From Allochromatium humboldtianum (lineage in GTDB: Bacteria; Pseudomonadota; Gammaproteobacteria; Chromatiales; Chromatiaceae), in the NCBI RefSeq assembly GCF_013385175.1, contig NZ_JABZEO010000002.1, positions 428,685-492,684 of the forward strand: a stretch of 64,000 bases of DNA. The letters run 5' to 3'. Numbering within the stretch: the first letter of the stretch is position 1; each line of letters opens with the position of its first letter. The position numbers were made by a program, and so were the translations under genes. The notes under the pieces were generated by a model. That model was not told where the DNA came from. It did not search any database and saw only the letters and a list, made by a program, of their open reading frames with translations. This document shows positions 48,390-57,298 of this stretch, piece by piece.

Positions 48390-48749
48390 TCAGATCGCCG
48401 GATGCGCGAGCGATGAATACTCGTAGTGCTTGATCTGGCGCCGGATATTGCGCTGGATGATGACTCCGAGCACCGACCACTCCAGCCCGGTGAGATCGAT
48501 CTCGGGATAGAGCGGGTTGAGGGCGACCAGTCGCTCGCGTCCATCGGCGTCACGCCGGTACTGGCGGAACCAGCGCACGCCCTCGACCTCGACGAAGATG
48601 TAGCTCGGATTCGGGCAGCGGTCGTTGGGCTCGATGATGATGATGCAGCCATCCGGGAACTCCGGGTCCATCTCGTCGCCGAGCACGCGCAGGGCAAAGG
48701 GTTCGTGCAGGGCGCAGCCCGTGCCTTCCAGGATCGAATCCGTCATCAT
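48390..48749 (-). CDS. S24/LexA-fold protein lacking the catalytic serine
   Basis: 119 residues resembling only the C-terminal peptidase-like domain of LexA/UmuD/CI proteins: ALRVLGDEMDPEFPDGCIIIIEP, then an FVEVEGVRWFRQYRR strand pair and VLGVIIQ. In active members the first motif is GDSM with the nucleophilic Ser; here it is GDEM (E26), and the usual Lys position reads RR. There is no DNA-binding domain. Self-cleavage is therefore not expected. A role as a binding or dimerisation module is inference. It is convergent with the cytochrome c gene and divergent from the ABC exporter. Confidence 0.72.
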   Translation of the reverse strand: MMTDSILEGTGCALHEPFALRVLGDEMDPEFPDGCIIIIEPNDRCPNPSYIFVEVEGVRWFRQYRRDADGRERLVALNPLYPEIDLTGLEWSVLGVIIQRNIRRQIKHYEYSSLAHPAI

Positions 48750-48792
48750 AGGTTCTCGTTTCGTTCAATCAGTTGTTCAACCGCCGGTATCC

Positions 48793-50640
48793 ATGAAGAC
48801 CCAAGGCCAGATGAATCGTATCTTCGCCACCGAGCGTCCGCACGACGACCGACGCGATTGGCGCAACCTGCGCGGCATGTTGCCCTATCTGTGGGAGTTC
48901 CGGGGCCGGGCGGCGCTGGCGATCGGTTGTCTGGTGCTGGCCAAGGTCGCCAATGTCGGCGTGCCGCTCATTCTGAAGGACATCGTCGATGCCTTCCAGG
49001 AGCCGGCGGCGCAAATGCTGATCCTGCCGGTCAGTCTGCTGCTGGCCTATGGCGCACTCAAGCTCAGCGCCTCGCTCTTCAACGAGCTGCGCGACGTGGT
49101 GTTCGCGCGGGTGCGCTATCGCGCCATGCGCCGGCTCTCGACGCGGGTGCTGGAGCATCTGCACCGGCTGTCGCTGCGCTATCACCTGGAGCGCCAGAGC
49201 GGGGCGGTCAGCCGGGATCTGGAGCGCGGTACGCGCTCGGTCTCGACCATCTTCAACTATCTGGTCTTCAGCGTGCTGCCGGTGGCGGTCGAGTTCAGTC
49301 TGGTGGCGGCGATCATGATCGGCCGTTATGACCTGTCGTTCGTGTTCGTCACCTTCGGTACGGTCGTGGTCTATTTCGCCTTCACCTTCGCCATCACCGA
49401 GTGGCGGATGGACTACCGGCACCGGATGAATCATCTGGACTCGCAGGCCAACACCCAGGCCTTCGACAGCCTCATCAACTACGAGACGGTCAAGTATTTC
49501 GGCAACGAGCGGCTCGAACTCAAGCGCTATGACGACACCCTGGCCGAGTGGGAGGAGATGGCGGTCGCCAGCCAGACCTCTATGTCGGTGCTCAACTTCG
49601 GACAGGGCGCGATCATCGCCATCGGGGTCACGCTGATCATGACGCTCGCCGCCCAGGGCGTGGTCGACGGGAGCCTGAGCGTCGGCGATCTGGTGCTGGT
49701 CAATGCGCTCATGCTCCAGCTCTTCATTCCGCTCGGCTTTCTGGGGATCGTCTACCGTCAGATCAAGTACGCACTGGCCGATATGGATCTGGTGTTCAAG
49801 CTGCTGGAGCGCCGGCCCGAGATCCAGGACCGGACCGAAGCCAGGCCGCTGGTGCTGAGCGAGGGCGCGATTCGGTTCGAGCAGGTCGACTTCCACTATC
49901 AGCCCGAGCGTCCGATCCTGCATGGCATCGACTTCGCCATCGAGCCGGGTCAAAAGCTCGCCGTGGTCGGACACAGCGGGGCCGGCAAGTCGACCCTGTC
50001 GCGGCTGCTGTTTCGCTTCTACGAGGTGACGGGCGGGCGCATCCTGATCGACGGTCAGGACATCCGTGATGTGACGCAGGAGAGTCTGCGCGCGGCCATC
50101 GGCATCGTGCCGCAGGATACGGTGCTGTTCAACGAAAGCATCTATTACAACCTGGCCTATGGGCGTCCCGATGCTAGCCGCGCCGAGATCGAGCGCGCCG
50201 CTGAAATGGCCCATATCCGCACCTTCATCGAGAGTCTGCCGGATGGTTGGAACACCGTGGTCGGCGAGCGGGGTCTGAAGCTCTCGGGCGGCGAGAAGCA
50301 GCGCGTGGCCATCGCGCGCGCCATCCTCAAGCGTCCGCGCATCCTCATCTTCGACGAGGCGACCTCGTCCCTGGACAGTCACACCGAACAGGCGATCCAG
50401 CAGACCCTGGCCGAGGTGGCCGAGAACCATACCACGTTGGTCATCGCCCACCGGCTCTCGACCGTGGTCGACGCCGATCGCATCCTGGTGCTCGAACAGG
50501 GGCGCATCCGCGAACAGGGGCGGCATCGCGAATTGCTGGAGGCCGGCGGTCACTATGCCGCGATGTGGGAATTGCAGCTGCGTGAAGGGGCGGAGACCGG
50601 GGTCGATTTCGACCCACGCCTTGAGCCGTCCGGCCGCTGA
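48793..50640 (+). CDS. ABC exporter of the Atm1/HMT1 type
   Basis: A half-transporter of about 615 residues: six membrane helices (residues about 35-330) then an ATPase with Walker A VGHSGAGKS, Q-loop IVPQDTVLF, signature KLSGGEKQR, Walker B RILIFDEATS and switch His in VIAHRLS. INYETVKYFGNE and the RDLERGTRSVS-like loop are typical of Atm1 proteins, which export glutathione-linked compounds from the cytoplasm in mitochondria and bacteria, often for metal detoxification. The ATG at 48793 is chosen; one at 48811 is possible. A copper-binding CusF-like gene follows, which fits metal handling. Confidence 0.9.
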   Translation: MKTQGQMNRIFATERPHDDRRDWRNLRGMLPYLWEFRGRAALAIGCLVLAKVANVGVPLILKDIVDAFQEPAAQMLILPVSLLLAYGALKLSASLFNELRDVVFARVRYRAMRRLSTRVLEHLHRLSLRYHLERQSGAVSRDLERGTRSVSTIFNYLVFSVLPVAVEFSLVAAIMIGRYDLSFVFVTFGTVVVYFAFTFAITEWRMDYRHRMNHLDSQANTQAFDSLINYETVKYFGNERLELKRYDDTLAEWEEMAVASQTSMSVLNFGQGAIIAIGVTLIMTLAAQGVVDGSLSVGDLVLVNALMLQLFIPLGFLGIVYRQIKYALADMDLVFKLLERRPEIQDRTEARPLVLSEGAIRFEQVDFHYQPERPILHGIDFAIEPGQKLAVVGHSGAGKSTLSRLLFRFYEVTGGRILIDGQDIRDVTQESLRAAIGIVPQDTVLFNESIYYNLAYGRPDASRAEIERAAEMAHIRTFIESLPDGWNTVVGERGLKLSGGEKQRVAIARAILKRPRILIFDEATSSLDSHTEQAIQQTLAEVAENHTTLVIAHRLSTVVDADRILVLEQGRIREQGRHRELLEAGGHYAAMWELQLREGAETGVDFDPRLEPSGR

Positions 50641-50744
50641 CAGACGTCGGTCAGTCACGGCCCGGCCCTTGTCATCGTCGTCATGTTGCTCTATTTGATT
50701 TTCTGCGAACGGTCGCACGACACCACCAAAGCAGAGGATCCGAG

Positions 50745-51110
50745 ATGAACAAGCTGACTCTATTCATGATGGCGCTGGCCGCCGGCACGGCGGTTCAGAC
50801 CCAGACACTGGCTATGGAGCACGGCCACATGGCGGGCCACGGCGACACGAGCGCCATGGCGCAGGATCAGGCATCCGTCGTCACCCGTGCTCAAGGCGTG
50901 ATCAATGCAGTGGATACCGAGTCCGGCTCGGTCAATCTCACACACGGACCGATTCCGGCGTTGAGCTGGCCGGCCATGACCATGGACCTCCCCGTCACGG
51001 ATCAGGTCGACCTGAGCGGCGTGAGCGCGGGCGATGCGGTCGACTTCGGCATCGTCCTCGGGGGCGACGACGTCTATCGCATCACAGAGCTGAAGAAGCA
51101 GCCGGACTGA
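50745..51110 (+). CDS. CusF-like periplasmic copper-binding protein
   Basis: 121 residues with a signal peptide, a His/Met-rich N-terminus (MEHGHMAGHGDTSAM) and one CusF domain. The Cu(I)/Ag(I) ligands are placed exactly as in E. coli CusF: H67, W75, M78 and M80 in THGPIPALSWPAMTM (spacings 8, 3, 2). CusF hands copper to the CusCBA pump, but no cus pump genes are here; the RND system at 8.7 kb does not look like a metal pump. It may act as a free copper chaperone or buffer. Confidence 0.87.
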   Translation: MNKLTLFMMALAAGTAVQTQTLAMEHGHMAGHGDTSAMAQDQASVVTRAQGVINAVDTESGSVNLTHGPIPALSWPAMTMDLPVTDQVDLSGVSAGDAVDFGIVLGGDDVYRITELKKQPD

Positions 51111-51372
51111 GACGATCCGCTCTCCGATCGACGACTGTCGGGCGCCGACAGGCTCGCCGGCTCAGGGCAGACGCCGGCGAGCGCCCGTCCGATGCCGACT
51201 CCCGGCCTCGGTGCACGCTCTCCGGCATCCGAATGCTTCCCCCCATCCCCGCCGCCGGCGATCTGAATCCGCTCCCAGGTCTGAGTTATACTGGCGCCTG
51301 CCTCATCGGGGCAGGAACGGCATCAACACGCGGGCACATTCAGCGGGAGCCCCGATCATTGGGTGATGAGTA

Positions 51373-52116
51373 ATGCAAGAAGGAGCCAAGAAACGACTGG
51401 CCGGCGCCGTGGTGGTTGTCACCCTGGCGGTGATCTTCGTGCCCATGCTGTTCGAGGACGAGTCGCTCGCGCCGCCGCCCTATGTCCAGGGACCGCTTCC
51501 GCCCGAACCCGGATTCCAGGATCCGTTCACGTTCGGCGCGCCGCCCCCGACGCCTGCCGATGCAGACGGCCTGACCGCTGAGGAGGCGCTTCTGACGCCG
51601 CCGGAGCCCATGCAGGAGTTCGAGACCGTCGGCGCCGTGTCCTTCGAGGACGATTCGGAGGGGGGCGCGTTCGAGCCGATTCAGGAACCGGCTTCGCCCG
51701 CGGTCACGCCGCCTCGCGAGACCCGCCCGGCGACTCAACCGCCGACACCCCGGACACAGACGCCGGCCTCCAAGCCGGCCCAGCTCCCGAGAACGGCACA
51801 ACAACCGACCCAAACACCACCACCCAAGCCGGAGGCGCCCGTCTCCCTGCCCGAGCCGCCGAGATCGCGTGCCGATGGCCTGCCATCCTGGGTGGTGCAG
51901 GTCTCCAGTCTCGGCTCGCCGGAGGCGGCCGGCAAATTGGCCGACAAACTCAAGCAGGCCGGGTTCTCGGCCTTCGTCGAGCGCGCCGAAGTCGGCGGTA
52001 AGACCTATTATCGGGTGCGCGTCGGTCCGGACATCGATCGCACCAATGCCGAGCGCACCGCTGAGATGCTGCGCAAACAGCAGAAGCTCGACACGCTCAT
52101 TCAACGCTACCAGTAA
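51373..52116 (+). CDS. dedD: SPOR-domain cell-division protein (DedD-like)
   Basis: 247 residues: cytoplasmic start MQEGAKKRL, one membrane anchor (AGAVVVVTLAVIFVPMLF, about 9-27), a long Pro-rich periplasmic spacer and a C-terminal SPOR domain (WVVQVSSLGSPEAAGKLADKL..., about 170-247) that binds denuded septal peptidoglycan. The Pro spacer and the following cvpA gene identify it with DedD. The 262 bases before it hold no gene; a TATACT at 51287 is a possible -10 element. Confidence 0.88.
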   Translation: MQEGAKKRLAGAVVVVTLAVIFVPMLFEDESLAPPPYVQGPLPPEPGFQDPFTFGAPPPTPADADGLTAEEALLTPPEPMQEFETVGAVSFEDDSEGGAFEPIQEPASPAVTPPRETRPATQPPTPRTQTPASKPAQLPRTAQQPTQTPPPKPEAPVSLPEPPRSRADGLPSWVVQVSSLGSPEAAGKLADKLKQAGFSAFVERAEVGGKTYYRVRVGPDIDRTNAERTAEMLRKQQKLDTLIQRYQ

Positions 52117-52136
52117 ACTCAGGGCTCCCGACGCAG

Positions 52137-52628
52137 ATGAATTGGGTCGACTACATCATCCTCGGCACCATTGCGCTCTCGGCCCTGGTCGGCGTGGCGC
52201 GCGGCTTGATCCGCGAGGTGCTGTCGCTGGGAACCTGGGTCGCGGCGCTTGCGATCGCCTGGTTCTTCCATCAGGAACTGGCCGACCTGCTGAGCGGACA
52301 ACTGGCCCATCCACTGGTCAGAAAGGGCGCGGCCTTCATCGCGCTGGTGCTGCTGGTCCTGATCGCCGGCGCCATCCTGGGCACGGTGCTGACGGCCCTG
52401 ATCGACACCGTGGGGCTGACGGGGGTCGATCGTCTGCTCGGGATGGCCTTTGGCGGCGCGCGCGGCGTGGTCCTGGTGGCCATGGCCGTCTATCTGGCGG
52501 CGCTCACGCCCGCGCCCTCGGATCCGGTCTGGAGTGAGTCGACGCTGATCTCGGACTTCGAGTCGATCGGACAGTGGCTGCTCAGTCTGACCCCTCCCGA
52601 ACTCGAAGCCCGCCTGAAGCAGATCTGA
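52137..52628 (+). CDS. cvpA: CvpA family membrane protein
   Basis: A 163-residue protein with four membrane helices beginning MNWVDYIILGTIALSALVGVARG in two blocks and the conserved VDRLLGMAFGGARGVV region. CvpA is linked to colicin V production, envelope homeostasis and purine metabolism by its usual place before purF. Here dedD is upstream as in E. coli but purF is missing; the next gene lies on the other strand. Confidence 0.92.
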   Translation: MNWVDYIILGTIALSALVGVARGLIREVLSLGTWVAALAIAWFFHQELADLLSGQLAHPLVRKGAAFIALVLLVLIAGAILGTVLTALIDTVGLTGVDRLLGMAFGGARGVVLVAMAVYLAALTPAPSDPVWSESTLISDFESIGQWLLSLTPPELEARLKQI

Positions 52629-52653
52629 TGGAGTCGTCTGGAGGCGGCGAACC

Positions 52654-52950
52654 TCAGTCGTAGTCGCGCTCGTCATAGACGCCCGAATCGCGCTCGATCT
52701 CCAGCTTGAACCGCATCACGAGTGCGGCCAGGGCGGCGAGCGCCATCAGCATCGGCACGACCAGGATCAGCAGGGCGATGACGGCGAGACCGGCGACCAG
52801 CGGGACATCGATCAGGAGGCGTCCGCTCGGGCGGCGCACGATGAGACGCCTGAGATTGCCCTGATTGATCAGATCCTTGGCCTTGCCGAGCCAGTCCGAG
52901 CCGCTGAAATCGCTATCGTCCGGTTGTCGGCGTCCGCCTCGGTTGTGCAT
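52654..52950 (-). CDS. DUF4342-like small membrane protein
   Basis: 98 residues. LGKAKDLINQGNLRRLIVRRPSGRLLIDVPL split over a helix and two strands, followed by a hydrophobic segment (AGLAVIALLILVVPMLMALAAL) and KLEIERD, matches the pattern of DUF4342 proteins. The family has no established function. The start at 52950 (MHNRGG) is the first suitable ATG. It sits between cvpA (convergent) and srkA (same strand). Confidence 0.75.
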   Translation of the reverse strand: MHNRGGRRQPDDSDFSGSDWLGKAKDLINQGNLRRLIVRRPSGRLLIDVPLVAGLAVIALLILVVPMLMALAALAALVMRFKLEIERDSGVYDERDYD

Positions 52951-53035
52951 GGATGAGACCTCAGGTTTTGAATGATGTGTGTCGGATGGAGAGCGGCGCA
53001 TTCTAAACCGCGCCCTGGCGCGTTCGCCATGGGAC

Positions 53036-54025
53036 TCAGAGTCCGTGGAGCGGCCCGGCCTCCATCGCCGCGATCTGTTCGCGCAGTTGCAGGATATGGT
53101 TCTGCCAGTAGTGCGCGTCGCCGAACCAGGTGAAGGCGGCGGGGAAGGCGGGATCCGTCCAGCGGCGCGCGATCCAGGCGGCATGATGGACCAGACGCAG
53201 CGTGCGCAGCGCCTCGATCAGGTGCAGTTCGCGCGTGTCGAATTCCTGGAAATCCTCGTAGCCGGCGAGCACGGCCGCGAGTTGCCGGCTCATCTCCTCG
53301 CGCTCGCCCGAGAGCAGCATCCAGAGATCCTGAACGGCCGGTCCCTGGCGCGCGTCGTCGAAGTCGACGAAGTGCGGCCCGGCATCGGTCCAGAGCAGGT
53401 TGCCGAGATGGCAGTCGCCGTGCAGCCGGATGTGCTGGATCGACCCGGCGCGCGCATAGCCGTCGCGCACGCCCTGCAGGGCCTGATCCACGACACTGGT
53501 ATAGGCCGGCAGCAGATCGGCCGGGATCCAGTCGTGGGCGAGCAGGTAGTCGCGCGACTCGACGCCGAAATGCGTGATGTCGAGGATCGGGCGATAGCGG
53601 AACGGCTCGACCGCGCCGACCGCGTGGATGCGTCCGATGAAGCGCCCGATCCATTCCAGGACGTCCAGGTCGCCCAGTTCGGGGTGACGCCCGCCTCGTC
53701 GCGGCGTCAGCGAGAAACGATAGCCGGCGAAGCTGTGCAGCGTCTCACCGCCGATGATCGCCGGCGCCACGGCCGGGATCTCCAGCTCGGCCAGGGCCAG
53801 CATGAAGGCGTGTTCCTCGCGGATGGCCTCGTCGCTCCAGCGTCCGGGGCGATAGAATTTGGCGATGACGGGCGCCTCGTCCTCCAGACCAACCTGATAG
53901 ACGCGGTTCTCATAGCTGTTGAGCGCCAGCAGGCGACCGTCAGGCAGCAGTCCCAGGCTCTCGACGGCATCCAGCACGCGGTCGGGGCCGAGGTCGGCGT
54001 AGGGGGTTGGATTGAGTGTGTTCAT
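53036..54025 (-). CDS. srkA: Stress response kinase A (YihE/RdoA type)
   Basis: A 329-residue Ser/Thr kinase of the choline-kinase-like fold. The conserved blocks NSYENRVYQVG, VIAKFYRPGRWSD, RLHGDCHLGNLLW (catalytic Asp) and VDFDDARQGPAVQDLWML (metal-binding Asp) are all present. In E. coli the protein protects against stress-induced death by countering MazEF. In E. coli it is followed by dsbA; no dsbA is present here. Confidence 0.93.
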   Translation of the reverse strand: MNTLNPTPYADLGPDRVLDAVESLGLLPDGRLLALNSYENRVYQVGLEDEAPVIAKFYRPGRWSDEAIREEHAFMLALAELEIPAVAPAIIGGETLHSFAGYRFSLTPRRGGRHPELGDLDVLEWIGRFIGRIHAVGAVEPFRYRPILDITHFGVESRDYLLAHDWIPADLLPAYTSVVDQALQGVRDGYARAGSIQHIRLHGDCHLGNLLWTDAGPHFVDFDDARQGPAVQDLWMLLSGEREEMSRQLAAVLAGYEDFQEFDTRELHLIEALRTLRLVHHAAWIARRWTDPAFPAAFTWFGDAHYWQNHILQLREQIAAMEAGPLHGL

Positions 54026-54161
54026 GCTCCGATTCTAACGCTTTCCGGCAGGTTCCAAGGTGTATTCCCGTCGAACGGGAGCGACCATGGCTTCGATAGG
54101 GCGGCCCTGAGCATCGCCTGTCGTACCGACATCACCGAACAGAGAGGAGTTCGATTCGCCC

Positions 54162-54668
54162 ATGTTGCGCATCCTCAAGCAAACCTGGCACGCCGGCCTG
54201 GTGACGGAACCGGCGCCGGAGTACGACGACCCCGAGTTGGAACGTCTCGGCATCAGCCTGCGCCGGGCGATCGATGTCCGACTCGGCCGCAGTCTGGCGA
54301 TCCGGCAGGTCGATGCGGGCTCGTGCAATGCCTGTGAACTCGAGATCCATGCCCTCGACAATCCCTATCACGATATCGAGCGTTTCGGGGTTCGTTTCGT
54401 CGCCTCGCCGCGTCATGCCGATGCGCTCCTGATCACTGGGCCGGTCTCGCGCCACATGGAGACGGCGCTGCGCCGCACCTGGCTGGCCACGCCCGCACCC
54501 AAGCTGGTGATCGCCGTCGGCGACTGCGCCTGCGATGGCGGCGAGTTCGGCGCCGGCTATGCCACGTGCGGCGGGGTCGAACGGGTCGTTCCGGTGGATC
54601 TGAAGATCCCCGGCTGCCCGCCCGAACCCCTGGTTCTGATCAAGGGGCTGCTCCGTGTGCTCAGCTGA
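54162..54668 (+). CDS. Orphan NuoB/HycG-type [4Fe-4S] small subunit
   Basis: 168 residues of the NADH:quinone oxidoreductase 20 kDa/group 4 hydrogenase small-subunit family. Cluster ligands are visible as SCNACELE (C55, C58), GDCACDGG (C122) and IPGCPPEP (C152). The N-terminus MLRILKQTWHAGLVTEP resembles HycG/HyfI more than NuoB. Such proteins normally sit among membrane-subunit and large-subunit genes, yet none is present here: srkA is upstream on the other strand and nrdB is downstream. It may partner a complex encoded elsewhere. Confidence 0.82.
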   Translation: MLRILKQTWHAGLVTEPAPEYDDPELERLGISLRRAIDVRLGRSLAIRQVDAGSCNACELEIHALDNPYHDIERFGVRFVASPRHADALLITGPVSRHMETALRRTWLATPAPKLVIAVGDCACDGGEFGAGYATCGGVERVVPVDLKIPGCPPEPLVLIKGLLRVLS

Positions 54669-54694
54669 AGGTCAGGCATCCGAGCATGGGATAG

Positions 54695-54742
54695 AAACCA
54701 TATAAGCGAATCATTGTGCCTCAAGCACACAATATATGGTTT
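54695..54742 (+). promoter_or_regulatory. Paired NrdR-like boxes upstream of nrdB
   Basis: A strong box ACACAATATATGGTTT at 54727-54742 and a weaker one, AAACCATATAAGCGAA, at 54695-54710 resemble the NrdR consensus, with centres 32 bp apart, the same spacing as at nrdA. They lie 79-126 bases before the nrdB ATG. A clear -35/-10 pair was not found. Confidence 0.65.
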
Positions 54743-54820
54743 TTCGTCTTGGAGGCGCTGCCGAAATCGCGTAGACTCGCGACCCCTCACCCGATCACGG
54801 CGACCTTGGAGGATAGTGCC

Positions 54821-56218
54821 ATGCTGAACTGGGATGACCCACTCGCGACCGCCGGTCAGACTTCGAATACTCATCCGTCGCCGGGTCTGGAGCCGGTCGC
54901 GCGTTCGGTCGCAAGACGCTCGACCGACACCGCTGTTCATGGGACGACGCCGTCACAGCCGTCATCGCCTCATCCACGGGCCAGTCATCCGCGCCCCGGA
55001 CTCGGGCTGGTCGACAATGCCGCGCTCATGACGACCGCCGGCGCCGCACCCAGCGTCGATCCCGACCCCTTCGCCCACGCTACCCCGGACCCGCAGGGCG
55101 ATCTGCCGATCGAGGATCGCATCCTGCCCGAGCCGCGCACGGCCGGTTCGGAATCGGTCGCAGGCGGCGCTACCGGTCTGGAGTCGCTCGCCATGGGCGC
55201 GGACCGGGTGCGCGTCGACGACAAGCGCATCATCAACTGCCGCGCCGATCTCAACCAGCTCGTGCCCTTCAAGTACGACTGGGCCTGGCAGAAATATCTC
55301 GACGCCTGCGCCAACCACTGGATGCCGCAGGAGATCAGCATGAACGCCGATCTGGCGCTCTGGAAGGATCCGAACGGACTGACCGAGGACGAGCGTCTCA
55401 TCGTCAAGCGCAATCTGGGCTTCTTCTCGACCGCCGATTCGCTGGTCGCCAACAATCTGGTGCTGGCGGTCTATCGCCACATCACCAATCCCGAGTGCCG
55501 TCAGTATCTGCTGCGTCAGGCGTTCGAGGAGGCGCTGCACACCCACGCCTATCAGTACGTGGTCGAGAGCCTGGGACTCGACGAGGGCGAGATCTTCAAT
55601 ATGTATCGCGAAGTGCCGGCGGTGGCGCGCAAGGCCGAATGGGCGCTGCCCTTCACCCAGCATCTGGCCGATCCGCACTTCCAGACCGGCGCCCCGGAGA
55701 ACGATCAGAAACTGCTGCGCGAGCTGGTCGCCTTCTATGTCATTTTCGAGGGCATCTTCTTCTATGTCGGCTTCGTGCAGATCCTGAGCATGGGCCGGCG
55801 CAACAAGATGACCGGCACCGCCGAGCAGTTCCAGTACATCCTGCGCGACGAGTCGATGCACATGAACTTCGGCATCGACGTCATCAATCAGATCAAGATC
55901 GAGAATCCGCACCTCTGGACGCCCGAGTTCCGTCAGGAGCTGGTCGGCATGATCCGCGAGGCCGTCGAGCTGGAAGCGCGCTATGCTCATGACACCATGC
56001 CGCGCGGGGTGCTCGGACTCAACGCCCAGATGTTCGAGGACTATCTGCACTTCATCGCCAACCGGCGCTGCGCCCAGATCGGTCTGCCGGAGCAGTATCC
56101 GGGCGCGAGCAACCCATTTCCCTGGATGTCCGAGGTGCTGGATCTGAAGAAGGAGAAGAACTTCTTCGAGACCCGTGTCACCGAATATCAGACCGGCGGC
56201 GCGCTGAGCTGGGACTGA
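54821..56218 (+). CDS. nrdB: Ribonucleoside-diphosphate reductase class Ia, radical subunit
   Basis: About 465 residues. The start at 54821 follows GGAGGA by 7 bases; the open frame upstream is not used. The first ~128 residues are a Pro/Ser/Ala-rich linker; the ferritin-like fold begins near [20 protein letters not shown]. Di-iron and radical residues are intact: Asp in [22 protein letters not shown] (Glu, His and the radical Tyr) and RDESMHMNF. The C-terminal [10 protein letters not shown] docks to NrdA. Pseudomonas-type NrdB proteins also have a long linker; no ATP-cone is seen in it. Confidence 0.96.
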   Translation: MLNWDDPLATAGQTSNTHPSPGLEPVARSVARRSTDTAVHGTTPSQPSSPHPRASHPRPGLGLVDNAALMTTAGAAPSVDPDPFAHATPDPQGDLPIEDRILPEPRTAGSESVAGGATGLESLAMGADRVRVDDKRIINCRADLNQLVPFKYDWAWQKYLDACANHWMPQEISMNADLALWKDPNGLTEDERLIVKRNLGFFSTADSLVANNLVLAVYRHITNPECRQYLLRQAFEEALHTHAYQYVVESLGLDEGEIFNMYREVPAVARKAEWALPFTQHLADPHFQTGAPENDQKLLRELVAFYVIFEGIFFYVGFVQILSMGRRNKMTGTAEQFQYILRDESMHMNFGIDVINQIKIENPHLWTPEFRQELVGMIREAVELEARYAHDTMPRGVLGLNAQMFEDYLHFIANRRCAQIGLPEQYPGASNPFPWMSEVLDLKKEKNFFETRVTEYQTGGALSWD

Positions 56219-56302
56219 TCGGCTGTCGGACCATTTTATTGCAGCGCACAAAACAGTTAGGATTGGCAGGTTTCCAACCGCCAACCGTCTCGGGTATCGA
56301 CG

Positions 56303-56995
56303 ATGAGAATCAGCGTATATCGCTACAATCCGGACACCGATAAGCGTCCCCGGATGCAGGACTACGAGGTCAAGACCTTCCAGGGCATGATGTTGCGCGA
56401 CGCGCTGCTGGATGTGAAGAAGCAGGATGAGTCCTTCAGCTTCCGGCATTCCTGTGGCGAGGGTGTCTGCGGGTCGGACGCGGTCAACGCCAATGGTCGC
56501 AACGTGCTGGCCTGTGTCACGCCGATCACTGAGCTGAAGACGCCGATCGCGGTGCGTCCGCTGCCGGGGCGTCCGGTCATCCGCGATCTGGTCGTCGACA
56601 TGACCCAGTTCTACGAACAATATCGCGCGGTCAAGCCCTATCTGGTGCGCAAGGATCCGCTACCCGAACAGGAGATCCCGCAGAGTCCAGCCGATCGCGA
56701 CAAGCTCGACGGACTCTATGAGTGCATCCTCTGCGGTTGCTGTTCCACCGCCTGTCCGTCGTTCTGGTGGAATCCCGACAAGTTCCATGGGCCGGCGGCA
56801 CTGTTGCAGTCCTGGCGCTTCCTGGCCGACAGCCGCGATCAGGCGACCGAAGAGCGGCTCGATGCGCTGGAAGGACCGTACAAGCTGTTCCGCTGCCACA
56901 GCATCATGAACTGCGTCGAGGTCTGCCCGAAGGGGCTCAATCCGACCCGCGCCATCGGGCACATCAAGGAACTGATGCTCGAAAAGGGGCTATAA
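56303..56995 (+). CDS. sdhB: Succinate dehydrogenase iron-sulfur subunit
   Basis: 230 residues, full length. The 2Fe-2S site is HSCGEGVCGSDA...LAC, the 4Fe-4S site CILCGCCSTAC and the 3Fe-4S site CHSIMNCVEVCPKGLNP, giving the three-cluster wire from FAD to quinone in complex II. The sdhC, sdhD and sdhA genes that normally precede it are absent from the whole window; nrdB ends 84 bases upstream. The stop is followed at once by sdhE. Confidence 0.95.
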   Translation: MRISVYRYNPDTDKRPRMQDYEVKTFQGMMLRDALLDVKKQDESFSFRHSCGEGVCGSDAVNANGRNVLACVTPITELKTPIAVRPLPGRPVIRDLVVDMTQFYEQYRAVKPYLVRKDPLPEQEIPQSPADRDKLDGLYECILCGCCSTACPSFWWNPDKFHGPAALLQSWRFLADSRDQATEERLDALEGPYKLFRCHSIMNCVEVCPKGLNPTRAIGHIKELMLEKGL

Positions 56996-57295
56996 GTGGT
57001 TGACCCGAGCGAATCACGGCCGCTTCCCACCGATGACGCACGGGAGCTGCAGCGTCTGCGCTGGCAGTGCCGGCGCGGGATGCTGGAGCTGGATCATCTG
57101 CTCGCGCGCTTTCTCGATCTCGGCTATGCCGATCTGTCCGAGATCGACCGGCAGGACTTCCTGGCGCTGCTCGGCGAGCCGGATCCGCATCTGAGCGACT
57201 GGTTCATGGAGCGTTCCGAGCCGCCCGAGCCGCGTCAGCGTGCACTCGTCGCTCGGATTCTTGCGGTCGTGAGCGAGTCGCCACGCGCAGTCTAG
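56996..57295 (+). CDS. sdhE: FAD assembly factor SdhE
   Basis: 99 residues of the SdhE/CptB family, which promotes covalent flavinylation of SdhA. The key RRGMLELDHLL motif (RGxxE) is present, as are LSEIDRQDFLALLGEPDP and DWF. The GTG start lies right after the sdhB TAA, so the two are co-translated, and cptA follows by 3 bases. Confidence 0.92.
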   Translation: MVDPSESRPLPTDDARELQRLRWQCRRGMLELDHLLARFLDLGYADLSEIDRQDFLALLGEPDPHLSDWFMERSEPPEPRQRALVARILAVVSESPRAV

Positions 57296-57298
57296 TCC

